64,000 nucleotides of DNA from NCBI GenBank assembly GCA_036392375.1, contig DASVYC010000083.1, positions 1 through 64,000 of the forward strand. The letters run 5' to 3'. This stretch comes from JAFEBO01 sp036392375. Its GTDB lineage: Bacteria > Planctomycetota > Phycisphaerae > Phycisphaerales > UBA1924. Under the pieces are notes generated by a model. It did not search any database and was not told where the DNA came from. It worked only from the letters and a program-made list of their open reading frames with translations. Made by a program: the position numbers and the translations under genes. Shown in pieces: positions 24,411 through 32,221 of this stretch (its first letter is position 1; the number at the start of each line of letters is the position of its first letter).

Positions 24411-24857
24411 GTGGCCAAGACTTTCCGCGTCAAGCTCGTCACCCCCGCCGCCAGCCTGCTCGATGATTCGGTCGAGAGCGCGACCGTCCCGCTGTGGGAT
24501 GGCCTGATGGGCTTCCTGCCGGGACGGGCCCCCATCCTGGGCAAGCTGGGTGTGGGCGAGCTGCAACTGACCTTTGGCCCCGACGCCAAGACCAAGGCGG
24601 AGGGCGGGAGCACGTCCTACTTCGTGGACGGCGGCGTCGTCCGGATGGCCAAGGGCCAGCTCACGATCCTCGCTGAGCGCGCGGCTCCGGTGCGGGAGCT
24701 TGTGGCGTCCGATGCGGAGGCCCAACTCGCCAAGGCGAACAACGAGAAGATCGCGGTGGACGATCCCAACCGCGACGCGAAGAACCAGCGCCGTGAACGC
24801 GAGATCAAGGCCGCCAAGGAGAAGATCCGGCTGGCGCGCGGGGCGAAGTCGGTCTGA
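24411..24857 (+). CDS. atpC: ATP synthase F1 epsilon subunit
   Basis: 148 residues from GTG 24411, with GGAG 7 bases upstream. The N-terminal beta-sandwich is evident: FRVKLVTPAASLLDDSVESA, then PLWDGLMGFLPGRAPILGKL and SYFVDGGVVRMAKGQLTILA. The C-terminal helical hairpin follows (ASDAEAQLAKANNEKI, EREIKAAKEKIRLA), with an extra charged loop between its helices. Epsilon couples the gamma shaft to the c-ring and can inhibit ATP hydrolysis. No other atp gene is in the window, so either the ATP synthase operon is split or this is a second copy. Confidence 0.88.
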   Translation: MAKTFRVKLVTPAASLLDDSVESATVPLWDGLMGFLPGRAPILGKLGVGELQLTFGPDAKTKAEGGSTSYFVDGGVVRMAKGQLTILAERAAPVRELVASDAEAQLAKANNEKIAVDDPNRDAKNQRREREIKAAKEKIRLARGAKSV

Positions 24858-24874
24858 GTAATCCCACAACGAGC

Positions 24875-24980
24875 GGGTGCCGCAGCTGGACCGGCTCGGC
24901 GGTCAAGCGATGCGGGTGTGCACCGCGCCCATTGCACGGCTTCGCACGGCTTGGCTCCGAGCAGCCAAGCCGTGGCAACC
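24875..24980. repeat. Two-hairpin composite repeat, copy 2
   Basis: It begins GGGTGCCGCAGCTGGACC, continues with CGGCTCGGCGGTCAAGC, and after a spacer has GCACGGCTTGGCTCCGAG paired with CAGCCAAGCCGTGGCAA. The order and spacing match the copy at 46207-46306; the copy at 21551 is inverted. It lies between convergent atpC and smpB, where a bidirectional terminator would be expected. Confidence 0.65.
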
Positions 24981-25001
24981 GAAATGCCGTCGGGCCTCGC
25001 G

Positions 25002-25499
25002 TCACTTCGTTTTCCGCGACATCGCCCGATCAATATCCCGCTTGGCTTCGCGATCCTTGATGGTGTCGCGCTTGTCGTGCTTGGCCTTGCCCTTGGCCAG
25101 GCCAATGAGAACCTTCGCGAAGCCGTTCTTGAAGTACATCTTGAGGGGCACGATCGTCATGCCCTTGACCTCGCTCTGCTCGGCGAGCTTCAAGATCTCA
25201 CGTTTGTGGGCGAGCAGCGAGCGGACGCGGGTGGGCGTGTGCTGACGCTTGTTGCCGATCGGGCCGGCCGGGCCGTACTCGCCGATGTTGACGCTGTGCA
25301 GCGTCAGCTCCATCGGTGTGGACCGCGCGAGCACGTAGCCCTCCTGCAGCGAGACATGGCCGGCGCGGACGCTCTTGACCTCGCTGCCGCGGAGCGCGAT
25401 GCCGACCTCGACGGTTTCGAGAATGGTGTAGTCGAACCGCGCCTTGCGGTTCTCGATCTCGGCCTCGTCGTATCCGGGCTTTTTCTTGGCGGCGGCCAT
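25002..25499 (-). CDS. smpB: SmpB, tmRNA-binding protein
   Basis: 165 residues from ATG 25499; an in-frame GTG at 25523 is an alternative. Family signatures are YTILETVEVGIALRGSEVKS, RAGHVSLQEGYVLAR and KMYFKNGFAKVLIGLAKGK, followed by KHDKRDTIKDREAKRDIDRA, the C-terminal tail that mimics an mRNA stem in the decoding centre. SmpB brings tmRNA to stalled ribosomes for rescue. No ssrA gene was recognised in the window. A word-type inverted repeat lies just upstream. Confidence 0.95.
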   Translation of the reverse strand: MAAAKKKPGYDEAEIENRKARFDYTILETVEVGIALRGSEVKSVRAGHVSLQEGYVLARSTPMELTLHSVNIGEYGPAGPIGNKRQHTPTRVRSLLAHKREILKLAEQSEVKGMTIVPLKMYFKNGFAKVLIGLAKGKAKHDKRDTIKDREAKRDIDRAMSRKTK

Positions 25500-25515
25500 G
25501 GGTGATCGTAAGGAG

Positions 25516-25618
25516 TTCACCACCGTAACACAGAGTCACAGGGAGAAACAACTCATTCGCGGCAGAAGCGTGCCCGAGCAAGTGTCTTCTCTCTTTGTCT
25601 CGGCGGCTCTGTGGTGAG
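25516..25618. repeat. Imperfect inverted repeat (ACACAGAGTCACAGGG words)
   Basis: The left arm near 25516-25546 reads TTCACCACCGTAACACAGAG, then TCACAGGGAG. The right arm near 25585-25618 ends CTCTGTGGTGAG. About 30 bases can pair imperfectly around a 40-base loop. It sits between the FAH gene end and the smpB start, both on the minus strand. Confidence 0.55.
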
Positions 25619-25621
25619 GCC

Positions 25622-26332
25622 TTACTCGAAGCGAACGGTGTTCCGAAGCACGCCGCAGTGTTCGACTTCGATCTCGACGACGTCGCCGGCTTTCAAGAAG
25701 ATGGCTGGATTGCGGGCGAAGCCGACGCCGCTGGGGGTGCCGGTGAGGATGAGGGTGCCTTCGGGGATCGTCGTGCCGCGGCTGATCTCGTGGATGAGGG
25801 CGGGAATGTCGAAGATCATGTCGCTGGTGTTGGCGTCCTGCATGGTGACGCCGTTGAGGCGGGTTTGCAGGCGGAGGTCCTGCGGGTTCTTGATCTCGGC
25901 GGCGGGGATGACGCTCGGGCCGATGGGGCAGAAGGTGTCGAAGGACTTGCCGCGGTAGAACTGGCCGCCGCTGCCTTCTTTCTGCCACCAGCGGGCGGAG
26001 ACGTCGTTGGCGGTGCAGTAGCCGAGGATGACCTTGAAGGCGTCGGCCTTCGCGACGTCGCGGCAGCGGGTGCCGACGATGACGCCGAGCTCGGCCTCGA
26101 AATCGACCTGCGGCTTCTCCTGGCAGACTTTGGGGATGACGATGTCCTCGCCGTTCAGGATGGGCGAGAGCGGGTTCTTGGTGAAGAGGACGGGGCGCTC
26201 GGGCACACCCTTGCCCTGCTCGCGTGCGTGCTCGGCGTAGTTCATGCCGATGCCGATGATGTGGCGGATGGGAAGCAGCGAGCCGGGCTTGGTCTCGACC
26301 GCGATGCCGAAGGGGGTGCGGGTGAGGTTCAT
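25622..26332 (-). CDS. Fumarylacetoacetate hydrolase (FAH) family protein
   Basis: 236 residues from ATG 26332. The open frame extends upstream through a repeat and is not credible there. The family core is intact: IIGIGMNYAEHAREQG, then PVLFTKNPLSPILNGEDI, VDFEAELGVIVGTRCRDV and LTGTPSGVGFARNPAIFLKAGD. The acidic metal-binding residues lie in DFEAELGV. Members hydrolyse or decarboxylate oxo-acids such as fumarylpyruvate or oxaloacetate, or act on 2-hydroxyhepta-2,4-diene-1,7-dioate. The substrate cannot be told from sequence. Spacing to its neighbours is filled by word repeats on both sides. Confidence 0.88.
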   Translation of the reverse strand: MNLTRTPFGIAVETKPGSLLPIRHIIGIGMNYAEHAREQGKGVPERPVLFTKNPLSPILNGEDIVIPKVCQEKPQVDFEAELGVIVGTRCRDVAKADAFKVILGYCTANDVSARWWQKEGSGGQFYRGKSFDTFCPIGPSVIPAAEIKNPQDLRLQTRLNGVTMQDANTSDMIFDIPALIHEISRGTTIPEGTLILTGTPSGVGFARNPAIFLKAGDVVEIEVEHCGVLRNTVRFE

Positions 26333-26342
26333 GGGGGAGGGT

Positions 26343-26451
26343 AGAGACGAAGAGACGGAGAGACGAAGAGACGGAGTGAAAGGCCATAGAACCAGCGCCG
26401 AAACCCCGAAGTGCCTTGGCCACTTCGTCTCTGCGTCTCTCCGTCTCTTCT
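26343..26451. repeat. Inverted repeat of GAGACGGA words
   Basis: The left arm (26343-26378) holds four GAGACG words, for example AGAGACGGAGAGACG. The right arm (26422-26451) holds CGTCTCTCCGTCTCTTC. Seventeen bases pair perfectly and more pair with mismatches, around a loop of about 45 bases. The same word reappears at 48405-48470. It lies between mqnD and the FAH gene and touches the mqnD stop codon. Confidence 0.7.
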
Positions 26452-27410
26452 CACACCACGTCAACTGTGCCCGGGTCGGGGCAGAGGCCCGCGGCGGCAC
26501 CGTCGCGGAGCAGTCGCTCGATCGCTTGGCGGCCCTTCTCGCCCATGTCGCGGGTTTCTTCGGTGACGTACATCTTGCAGTAGCGCTCGATGCGTTCGAG
26601 GGTCGGCTTCTCTTCGGACTGCTTGCCGGCGCGGTCGACGTTGGCGAGGGCGAAGGGGAGGGTGTAGCGGGTGGATTCGTCGCGGTGGTCCATCGAGTAC
26701 GCCACGCTGCGGCTGAGCAGGGCGGCGACTTCGCGAACGGTGCCGGGGCCGTGGAGTTGATCGAGGTCGCGGCGGACGGCGTTCACGCCCAGCGGCGTGA
26801 GCAGGCCGGTGCGCTGCTTCCACCAGACGCCGACGTCGAGCAGCAGTTGCAGGCCGGCGTCGACGAAGGTGAGTTGGCCCTCGTGGATAACGAGCCCGGC
26901 GTCGGCTTCGCCGCGGGCGACGGCACCGATGATCTGTTCAAAAGGGAGCTCGATGAAGCGGGCGCGCTGGGCTGCGAGCGTGTCGCGGGTAAAGCCGAGC
27001 GCGAGGCCGAGCAGCAGGAACGCGGTGGTCTGCATGCCGGGCACAGCGATGCGGGTGGTGGACGCACGCATGGCATCGAGGTTGGTGCCGGCACGGGCGA
27101 TGAGCTTGGGGCCGTAGCCGTCGCCGAAGGAGCCGCCGCAGCGGGTGATGATGTAGCGGTCCTTGACGTCGCAGTACGCACGGGCGGACAGTGCGGTGAT
27201 CTCGAGGTCGGCCTTCTCGATCGCGCGTCGGTTGAGGACGTGGATGTCGGCGGGCAGGGCGCGGAAGGAGAAGCGGCCGGTGTCCAGTCGGGGCTTGCCC
27301 TCGGCGCCGGGCTGGGGCGTGCCGTCGGGATTGATCTTCCCCGTCAGCGGCCACCACATGAAGGCGTCGTCGGGATCGGGAGAATGGGCGAGGGTGAGGG
27401 GGATGGACAT
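26451..27410 (-). CDS. mqnD: MqnD, 1,4-dihydroxy-6-naphthoate synthase (futalosine pathway)
   Basis: 319 residues. It has the periplasmic-binding-protein-like fold and characteristic segments LAHSPDPDDAFMWWPL, LEITALSARAYCDVKDRY, ITRCGGSFGDGYGP and GEADAGLVIHEGQLTF. The enzyme converts cyclic de-hypoxanthinyl futalosine to 1,4-dihydroxy-6-naphthoate, a late step of the menaquinone route that replaces the classical Men pathway. No other mqn gene is adjacent; a UbiA-type prenyltransferase at 57043-58020 could serve a later step. The start ATG at 27410 begins the conserved MSIPLTLAHSPD. Confidence 0.92.
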   Translation of the reverse strand: MSIPLTLAHSPDPDDAFMWWPLTGKINPDGTPQPGAEGKPRLDTGRFSFRALPADIHVLNRRAIEKADLEITALSARAYCDVKDRYIITRCGGSFGDGYGPKLIARAGTNLDAMRASTTRIAVPGMQTTAFLLLGLALGFTRDTLAAQRARFIELPFEQIIGAVARGEADAGLVIHEGQLTFVDAGLQLLLDVGVWWKQRTGLLTPLGVNAVRRDLDQLHGPGTVREVAALLSRSVAYSMDHRDESTRYTLPFALANVDRAGKQSEEKPTLERIERYCKMYVTEETRDMGEKGRQAIERLLRDGAAAGLCPDPGTVDVV

Positions 27411-27419
27411 TGGGCGATG

Positions 27420-27977
27420 CTACGCGGACGACCCGGGTATGCCAGCACGAGCGACCTTCCACCCCGAACCGCATTCGGGGCACACCGTGCACCCATCGGC
27501 CTCGGGTTCGAGCGTGTCGATCTTGTAGCGGCAGCTCGGGCACTCGCCGTGGGCGAGCCAGGAGCGGGCGACGGCGGGGATCCAGACGCGTGCGGCGGTC
27601 AGGAAGATCGATGCGGCGATGAGCAGCAGCAGGATGGCGAGCGGGCCGAAGAGCGTCAGGGCGTTGAGGGCGAGCGTCCACGATTTCGCGCCGCCGAGTG
27701 CCGCGGCGGCGCGGGAGCCGGCGTCCTGGATCGCGAAGACAAAGGTCATCACGAGGACGAGGAGGACGAGCGTCGAGACCGTGCCGCTGACGGGTGGGAC
27801 GAAGTGGCCGACGTGGGAGAAGTGGCGGAAGCGACCGGGCCAGGAGGCGTGCGCCAGCGGCACGACGCGGCCGCGGTGATCGCGGATGGTGTAGTGCAGG
27901 CCGAGGGGGCCGGGGGAGATGGGGGGTGGGGCTTGTGCAGGGGTCACGCGGGATTGTTCGTTCGTGCCGCGAATCAT
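27420..27977 (-). CDS. Membrane protein with C-terminal zinc ribbon
   Basis: 185 residues. Two membrane segments lie at about residues 65-85 (TLVLLVLVMTFVFAI) and 108-128 (LTLFGPLAILLLLIAAS). The C-terminal 45 residues hold ECPSCRYKID and CTVCPECGSGW, four cysteines in two pairs that would bind zinc. No enzymatic motif is seen and I recognise no named family; such domain pairs are common in planctomycete proteins of unknown role. It starts upstream of mqnD on the same strand with 9 bases between, so the two are likely co-transcribed. Confidence 0.65.
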   Translation of the reverse strand: MIRGTNEQSRVTPAQAPPPISPGPLGLHYTIRDHRGRVVPLAHASWPGRFRHFSHVGHFVPPVSGTVSTLVLLVLVMTFVFAIQDAGSRAAAALGGAKSWTLALNALTLFGPLAILLLLIAASIFLTAARVWIPAVARSWLAHGECPSCRYKIDTLEPEADGCTVCPECGSGWKVARAGIPGSSA

Positions 27978-28050
27978 GCCTCGACGTCACGCGCGAGACA
28001 TAGGGCGAGCGGTTCATCGGAGCGCACTGCGATGTCGAGCACCTTGTCCT

Positions 28051-28068
28051 CGCGGGCTGAAGCCCGCG
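28051..28068. terminator. CGCGGGCT hairpin downstream of purF
   Basis: CGCGGGCT and AGCCCGCG form an 8-base-arm perfect inverted repeat with a GA centre, 33 bases after the purF stop on the minus strand. No T-run follows, so its role in termination is likely but not shown. Its flanks (TGAAGCCCGCGGCTCTG) have the look of a dispersed intergenic hairpin. Confidence 0.4.
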
Positions 28069-28100
28069 GCTCTGACGTGGAGTCCGCGGATCTGTGGCCC

Positions 28101-29621
28101 TCACCCAAACATCTTCAACTGCTCGTTCTCCATCACCTCGCCGATCACCGGCTTCTCGGGATCGAGGCGGTAGTCGCCGGTGTAGCACGCGGTGCAGTAA
28201 CTCTTGGCGGGGCGGTTCATGCAGGCGAGCATGCCTTCGAGGCTGAGGTAGTGGAGCGAGTCGACGCCGAGGAACTTGCGGACGTCTTCGATGCTCTTGC
28301 CGTGGGCGATCAGTTGATCCCGCGTTGCGAAATCGACGCCGAAGTAGCACGGGTGGCGGATGGGCGGACAGGAAATGCGGAGATGGATCTCTTTCGCGCC
28401 GGCCTGGCGGATCTGGTCCATCTTGGCTTTGGTCGTCGTGCCGCGGACGATGGAGTCGTCCACCACCACGACGCGCTTGCCGCGGACGATGTCGGCGATG
28501 ACGTTCAGCTTCAAACGCACAGCGGCGATGCGTTCGGTCTGCGTCGGCTTGATGAACGTGCGGCCGACGTAGCGGTTGGGCACGATGCCTTCGCGGTAGG
28601 CGAGGCCGCTCGCTTGGGCGTATCCGGCGGCGGCGCTGCGGCCGGAATCGGGCATCGGCATCACGAAGTCGGCGGCGACGGGCGCTTCCTTGGCGAGGCG
28701 GGCGCCGAGGGCTTCGCGGGCAGCCTGCACGTTCTGGCCGAAGACGTTGCTGGCGGGGTTGGCGAAGTAGACGTGTTCGAAGACACAGTGGGCGGCGGGG
28801 ACTTCGACACCGGCGAAGCGGCGGGATTCGATGCCGCGGGCGCTGATGGTGACGATCTCGCCGGGCTCGATCTCGCGAACCAGCGTCGCGCCGACGACAT
28901 CGAGCGCCACAGTCTCGCTGGCGACGATGTGCCCGCCGCCGGGGAGCATGCCGAGCACGAGCGGGCGCCAGCCCCAGGGGTCGCGGGCGGCTTCGATGCG
29001 ATCGGGGAAAAGGAACACGAGGCTGAACGCGCCCTGCAGGTGACGCAGAGCGGCAGCGAGCGGGTCGGGGCTCTTCTGCTGCAGGGGCGACGCGAGCAGG
29101 TGGATGATGACCTCGGTGTCGCTGGTGGTCTGGAAGAGGTGTCCGGCTTGCTCGAAGTGATCGCGGAGGAGCTCGGCGTTGATGAGGTTGCCGTTGTGGG
29201 CGAGGGCGACCTGGCCACCGACGTAGGCGGTGAGCAGCGGCTGGGCGTTGCAGGCGAGGCTGCCGCCGGCGGTGGCGTAGCGGTTGTGGCCGATGGCGCC
29301 GCCCATGCGGGCGTCGCCGCAGGCATCGTCGAACTCGGCGAGCACGGCGGGGTCGAGCACTTCAGGGACGAGGCCCATACCGGTGACGCCGCGGAGAGCG
29401 GAGCCATCGGAAACAGCGAGGCCGGCGGATTCCTGGCCGCGGTGCTGCTGGGCGTACATCGCAAGATAGGTGAGGCGGGCGGCGTGATCGGCGCCCCAGA
29501 TGCCGACGACGCCGCACTTTTCTTTCTTTTCGTAGAGGCCGAGCCCTTGATCGGCGCGGCCGACCGCGGACGCGGAGGAGCGAGTCGGGGTCAGCACGGG
29601 AAGCTGGACGCGGCGGCTCAT
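28101..29621 (-). CDS. purF: PurF, amidophosphoribosyltransferase
   Basis: 506 residues. After a 35-residue propeptide the glutaminase nucleophile is Cys36 in KCGVVGIWGAD. Glutaminase features continue with QQHRGQESAGLAV and GHNRYATAGG. The phosphoribosyltransferase half contains VVVVDDSIVRGTTTKAKMDQ, the PRPP-binding loop. Cysteines near ISCPPIRHPCYFGVDF and YCTACYTGDY are in the positions of 4Fe-4S ligands of the Bacillus-type enzyme. It makes 5-phosphoribosylamine, the first step of purine synthesis. No other pur gene is nearby. Confidence 0.95.
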   Translation of the reverse strand: MSRRVQLPVLTPTRSSASAVGRADQGLGLYEKKEKCGVVGIWGADHAARLTYLAMYAQQHRGQESAGLAVSDGSALRGVTGMGLVPEVLDPAVLAEFDDACGDARMGGAIGHNRYATAGGSLACNAQPLLTAYVGGQVALAHNGNLINAELLRDHFEQAGHLFQTTSDTEVIIHLLASPLQQKSPDPLAAALRHLQGAFSLVFLFPDRIEAARDPWGWRPLVLGMLPGGGHIVASETVALDVVGATLVREIEPGEIVTISARGIESRRFAGVEVPAAHCVFEHVYFANPASNVFGQNVQAAREALGARLAKEAPVAADFVMPMPDSGRSAAAGYAQASGLAYREGIVPNRYVGRTFIKPTQTERIAAVRLKLNVIADIVRGKRVVVVDDSIVRGTTTKAKMDQIRQAGAKEIHLRISCPPIRHPCYFGVDFATRDQLIAHGKSIEDVRKFLGVDSLHYLSLEGMLACMNRPAKSYCTACYTGDYRLDPEKPVIGEVMENEQLKMFG

Positions 29622-29727
29622 TGGGCGATGGTAGCGGTCGCCGACCCACGATCGGTGCGGGGGCGTGAGACTTCACAATCCGATTCGCGTGCGATTCGGA
29701 GCGTCTCCGCCCGGCCGCCCCAAACAA

Positions 29728-29757
29728 CAACGCACGCCCCGTGGGGAGCGTGCGTTG
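29728..29757 (-). terminator. Intrinsic terminator of the pseudopilin gene
   Basis: CAACGCACGC pairs perfectly with GCGTGCGTTG over 10 bp. On the minus strand TTGTTTGGGG follows. It lies about 90 bases after the stop of the GspG-like gene (29847-30332) and just before purF. Confidence 0.6.
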
Positions 29758-29846
29758 CGAGACGATAGGAGTCAGCGGTCTTAGTCCATGGACGGCAGGC
29801 CTTCCAGCTCTTGCAGCCCAAGGTCTAGGTTCGCGGTGTTGCCCCT

Positions 29847-30332
29847 TCAGTAGGTGTTGTACTTCACACCACGCCCGTCGACTTCCGAGTCGGGGCAGTT
29901 GGGGAAGATCTTGCCGGTGCTGGAGTCATACACCCAGCCGAAGGAACCGCCCAGGGTTCCGGTGAACGTGTTCTTGCCCTTGTTGGCGCCGACGGGCAGC
30001 GCGGGGATGTCGCGGACGTATGGGCCGTAGATCACGCCGGTGGCGGTGTCCTTGGCGGCGGCGAAGGTCGTGCCGGCGACGTCGCTGTACTGCGTCAGCG
30101 CGTTGGGCAGGTTGGCGAGGGACGGATAGGTCCCGCCGTGCTCGGTGCTGAACAGGTCGACGGCGTTGCGCAGGATCGCCAGGTTGGCCGCGACGGCGTT
30201 GTCGGCGGCGTTGGTGGCGCTGCGGCTCATGCGCGGGACGGCGATCGCGGCGAGAATGCCGAGGATCACGACCACAATCACGAGTTCGAGAAGGCTGAAG
30301 GCCCGACGGGTGCGATACGCAAGCGAAGCCAT
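29847..30332 (-). CDS. GspG-like type II secretion / type IV pseudopilin
   Basis: 161 residues. A short basic leader (MASLAYRTRRA) precedes the prepilin signature FSLLELVIVVVILGIL with Glu at position 5 of the mature protein. The C-terminal part has the GspG-like pattern of a structured loop with acidic residues (CPDSEVDGRGVKYNTY). It should be cleaved by a prepilin peptidase and assembled as the major pseudopilin by the ATPase and platform protein encoded upstream. GGAGA lies 7 bases before the ATG. A terminator at 30433-30458 separates it from the main operon, so it probably has its own stronger promoter. Confidence 0.88.
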   Translation of the reverse strand: MASLAYRTRRAFSLLELVIVVVILGILAAIAVPRMSRSATNAADNAVAANLAILRNAVDLFSTEHGGTYPSLANLPNALTQYSDVAGTTFAAAKDTATGVIYGPYVRDIPALPVGANKGKNTFTGTLGGSFGWVYDSSTGKIFPNCPDSEVDGRGVKYNTY

Positions 30333-30432
30333 GTGTTCGTCTCCGGAAGTTTCCCCGCCCGGCCGACTCCGCCGAGCTTCATCGGTTCATCGTGTCGCCG
30401 CGAATCGGCGGTGAATCCGCGGACAAAAACTC

Positions 30433-30458
30433 TGCCGCGTTCCTGCGTGGACGCGGCA
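30433..30458 (-). terminator. Intrinsic terminator between the PilP-like and pseudopilin genes
   Basis: TGCCGCGT and ACGCGGCA form a perfect 8-bp stem with a 10-base loop. On the minus strand GAGTTTTTGTCC follows. It lies 30 bases after the PilP/GspC-like stop, so the pilus operon ends here and the major pseudopilin is expressed separately. Confidence 0.72.
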
Positions 30459-30487
30459 TAAACCTCCCAGCTTGTCAGGAAGTCCGT

Positions 30488-31000
30488 TCAGCGGTCGGCG
30501 ACCACCGAAAGCTCGACCCGCACGCCCTCACCCTCGAAGACGGCCGACTCGCGGGTCACCTCAACAAGGGTCAGTCCCGCAACCGACTCGCCCGTGCGGA
30601 CAGTCCGGCCGTTGATCACGGCGTACGCGCCCTTGCCGGTCGCCACCGCGGTGACGCGGTGAGCCAGGCGGAACGAGTCGGCGCTCGCGCGTGAGGAATC
30701 CACCTCAGGCTGGCTGACAGCCTCGGCGGGAACCTCTTCATTCACGAGTCGCACGGCGAACAGGTCTTCCACCGGTGCGTCCGAAGTCCCCGCGGCCGCA
30801 CGCAGGCGTGCCGCGAACCGCGCCGAGGCGGGCTCCTGGTTCACCGGCTCGATCGACTTGGACGTCGCTTGCTCGATGACATCCGCCGCCGCCGCGACGG
30901 CGGGGTTCGTCACGCCGAAGAAGAGGCGGTCGGCCGTGAGCGCGGCGGCGGCCACCGCGAGGACCGAGAGATAGATCCGTTGTTCCCGTGTGAGCGCCAT
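30488..31000 (-). CDS. PilP/GspC-like periplasmic protein
   Basis: 170 residues. A cytoplasmic stub and one membrane segment (RIYLSVLAVAAAALTAD) are followed by an Ala/Glu-rich linker and a C-terminal beta domain (YAVINGRTVRTGESVAGLTL, then VFEGEGVRVELSVV). This matches the HR domain of GspC or the beta-sandwich of PilP, which connects the inner-membrane platform to the secretin. The similarity is structural and weak. Position directly after pilO and the expected size support the assignment. The next gene upstream (PilO-like) ends 41 bases before its start. Confidence 0.65.
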   Translation of the reverse strand: MALTREQRIYLSVLAVAAAALTADRLFFGVTNPAVAAAADVIEQATSKSIEPVNQEPASARFAARLRAAAGTSDAPVEDLFAVRLVNEEVPAEAVSQPEVDSSRASADSFRLAHRVTAVATGKGAYAVINGRTVRTGESVAGLTLVEVTRESAVFEGEGVRVELSVVADR

Positions 31001-31040
31001 GCGTCAACGGTCGCAAACGACTCGCGGTTCTGCCAGCGAT

Positions 31041-31622
31041 TTACTGCTTGACTGCGTCGCTCTGTGCCGACGGTGCGGCGTACCACACCAGCTCGAACGC
31101 GAACCGGGCGGCGTTCTCGGACGACCCCGTGTCGCGCCCGATATCCAGGCCGCGCACCGCGATGTCCGGGTAATCCTGACGGAGCTGGGCCAGCCAGTCG
31201 CGGCTGGCCGCAAAGCCGCCGCGGCCTTCGACTCGGATCGGAACCAGCGTCGCCTTCGCCGTCGCGGTGGACTGCTCGGGCTGGATGCGATCGATGACCA
31301 GACCGAACTTGGCGCCCGCTTCGGTCAGGCCCGCGAGGCGGGTGTTGAGCTTGGAGATCGGCTGTACCTTGACGCGAGTGGCCTCGAGGTCGCGTGTTGC
31401 GCGTTCGTGCGCGTGGTCGTGCGTCGTGCGTTGTTCGCGGAGCTTCTTGGCCTCGGCCCGGGCCGTCGACAGGCGTGTCACCTCGCTCCGCTCCGCGGCC
31501 TGGCCCCGCAGCGCCGGCCGTACGACCGCGTAGGCGAACACGCCCAATAGCAGCACCACCGCCGCCAATCCCGCCGCGTCGACCATCAGCGTCGCTGTCG
31601 CTCCCGGCCCTCGGTTGTTCAC
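31041..31622 (-). CDS. PilO-like inner-membrane protein
   Basis: 193 residues from GTG 31622, in a GTGA overlap with the pilN stop. One membrane segment (LAAVVLLLGVFAYAVV) precedes a coiled coil (about residues 45-95, EVTRLSTARAEAKKLREQRT) and a ferredoxin-like C-terminal domain (LVIDRIQPEQ, VPIRVEGRGGFAASRDWLAQL). This is the layout of PilO/GspM, which forms a dimer with PilN/GspL in the periplasm. The overlap indicates translational coupling. Confidence 0.78.
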   Translation of the reverse strand: MNNRGPGATATLMVDAAGLAAVVLLLGVFAYAVVRPALRGQAAERSEVTRLSTARAEAKKLREQRTTHDHAHERATRDLEATRVKVQPISKLNTRLAGLTEAGAKFGLVIDRIQPEQSTATAKATLVPIRVEGRGGFAASRDWLAQLRQDYPDIAVRGLDIGRDTGSSENAARFAFELVWYAAPSAQSDAVKQ

Positions 31623-32221
31623 GGCACACCCCCGGGCGACTGGTCCTCGATCACGGCGTCGATCTGGAAGTCCACCAGTGCCGCGGTCGGGTTCTTCTTC
31701 GATTCCGTCAGCGTCACCTTGTCGAACAGCCCGGATTCTTCGAGACGCACCGCAAACCTCGCGACCCCGGCCTGGTCCACCGCTTGGCCGGTGATCCGAA
31801 CCCAATAGCCGCGCTGCGCCTTGGCCGCGGGTTTCGCGTTCGCGTCGGGCTTCTTGTAGCCGAGAGCGATCCTGGCTAGGTCCACCTGGTCGCCGCGCAG
31901 CTTGCCCATGAGATTCAGCAGCAGGCTCCAGTCCGGATGGTCGGCGATCGCGCGGGCGGCGGCGAGCAGGGACTCGGACTTCTGGGCCCGCGATCGGGAC
32001 TCCTGCACGAGGGTGCCAAGGCGCTCCAGCTCGGTCTGCACCGTCGTCAGCTCGCGGGCCGTGGCCTCGGCGGTTGTCGAGCGCGCGGTCATATGGATCG
32101 TCGCCGTGGCGGCGGCGAGCGTGAGCGCCAACGTCACGGTCACGAACATCCACAGGACGGCGCGGTCCTCGCGTGCGCTCGCGCGGCGTCGCGCCATCGG
32201 CAGGAGATTGGCGGTCAGCAC
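31619..32221 (-). CDS. PilN-like inner-membrane protein
   Basis: 200 residues. It begins MLTANLLP, the short cytoplasmic motif that in PilN docks into PilM. One membrane segment (AVLWMFVTVTLALTLAAAT) and a periplasmic coiled coil (residues 50-85) are followed by a small beta/alpha domain that ends in VDFQIDAVIED. The gene overlaps the pilM end by 7 bases and the pilO start by 4. Function is inferred from position and architecture: an alignment subcomplex between the cytoplasmic ring and the secretin. Confidence 0.78.
   Translation of the reverse strand: MLTANLLPMARRRASAREDRAVLWMFVTVTLALTLAAATATIHMTARSTTAEATARELTTVQTELERLGTLVQESRSRAQKSESLLAAARAIADHPDWSLLLNLMGKLRGDQVDLARIALGYKKPDANAKPAAKAQRGYWVRITGQAVDQAGVARFAVRLEESGLFDKVTLTESKKNPTAALVDFQIDAVIEDQSPGGVP

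Noticed and set aside
21563..24466. Long plus-strand open frame opposite the NtrC-like and FecCD genes
   Set aside because: Shadow frame; it reads through the composite repeat and into atpC upstream sequence.
24411..24857. Longer form of atpC from the upstream open frame
   Set aside because: The upstream part is antisense to the FecCD gene, and the GTG at 24411 has a good ribosome-binding site and matches the family length.
26333..26500. N-terminal extension of the FAH-family protein
   Set aside because: The extension would be translated repeat words (GAGACG) and the natural family start is at 26332.
26244..29768. Long plus-strand open frame opposite mqnD and purF
   Set aside because: Shadow frame; the encoded sequence is Ala/Asp/Gly-rich without motifs.
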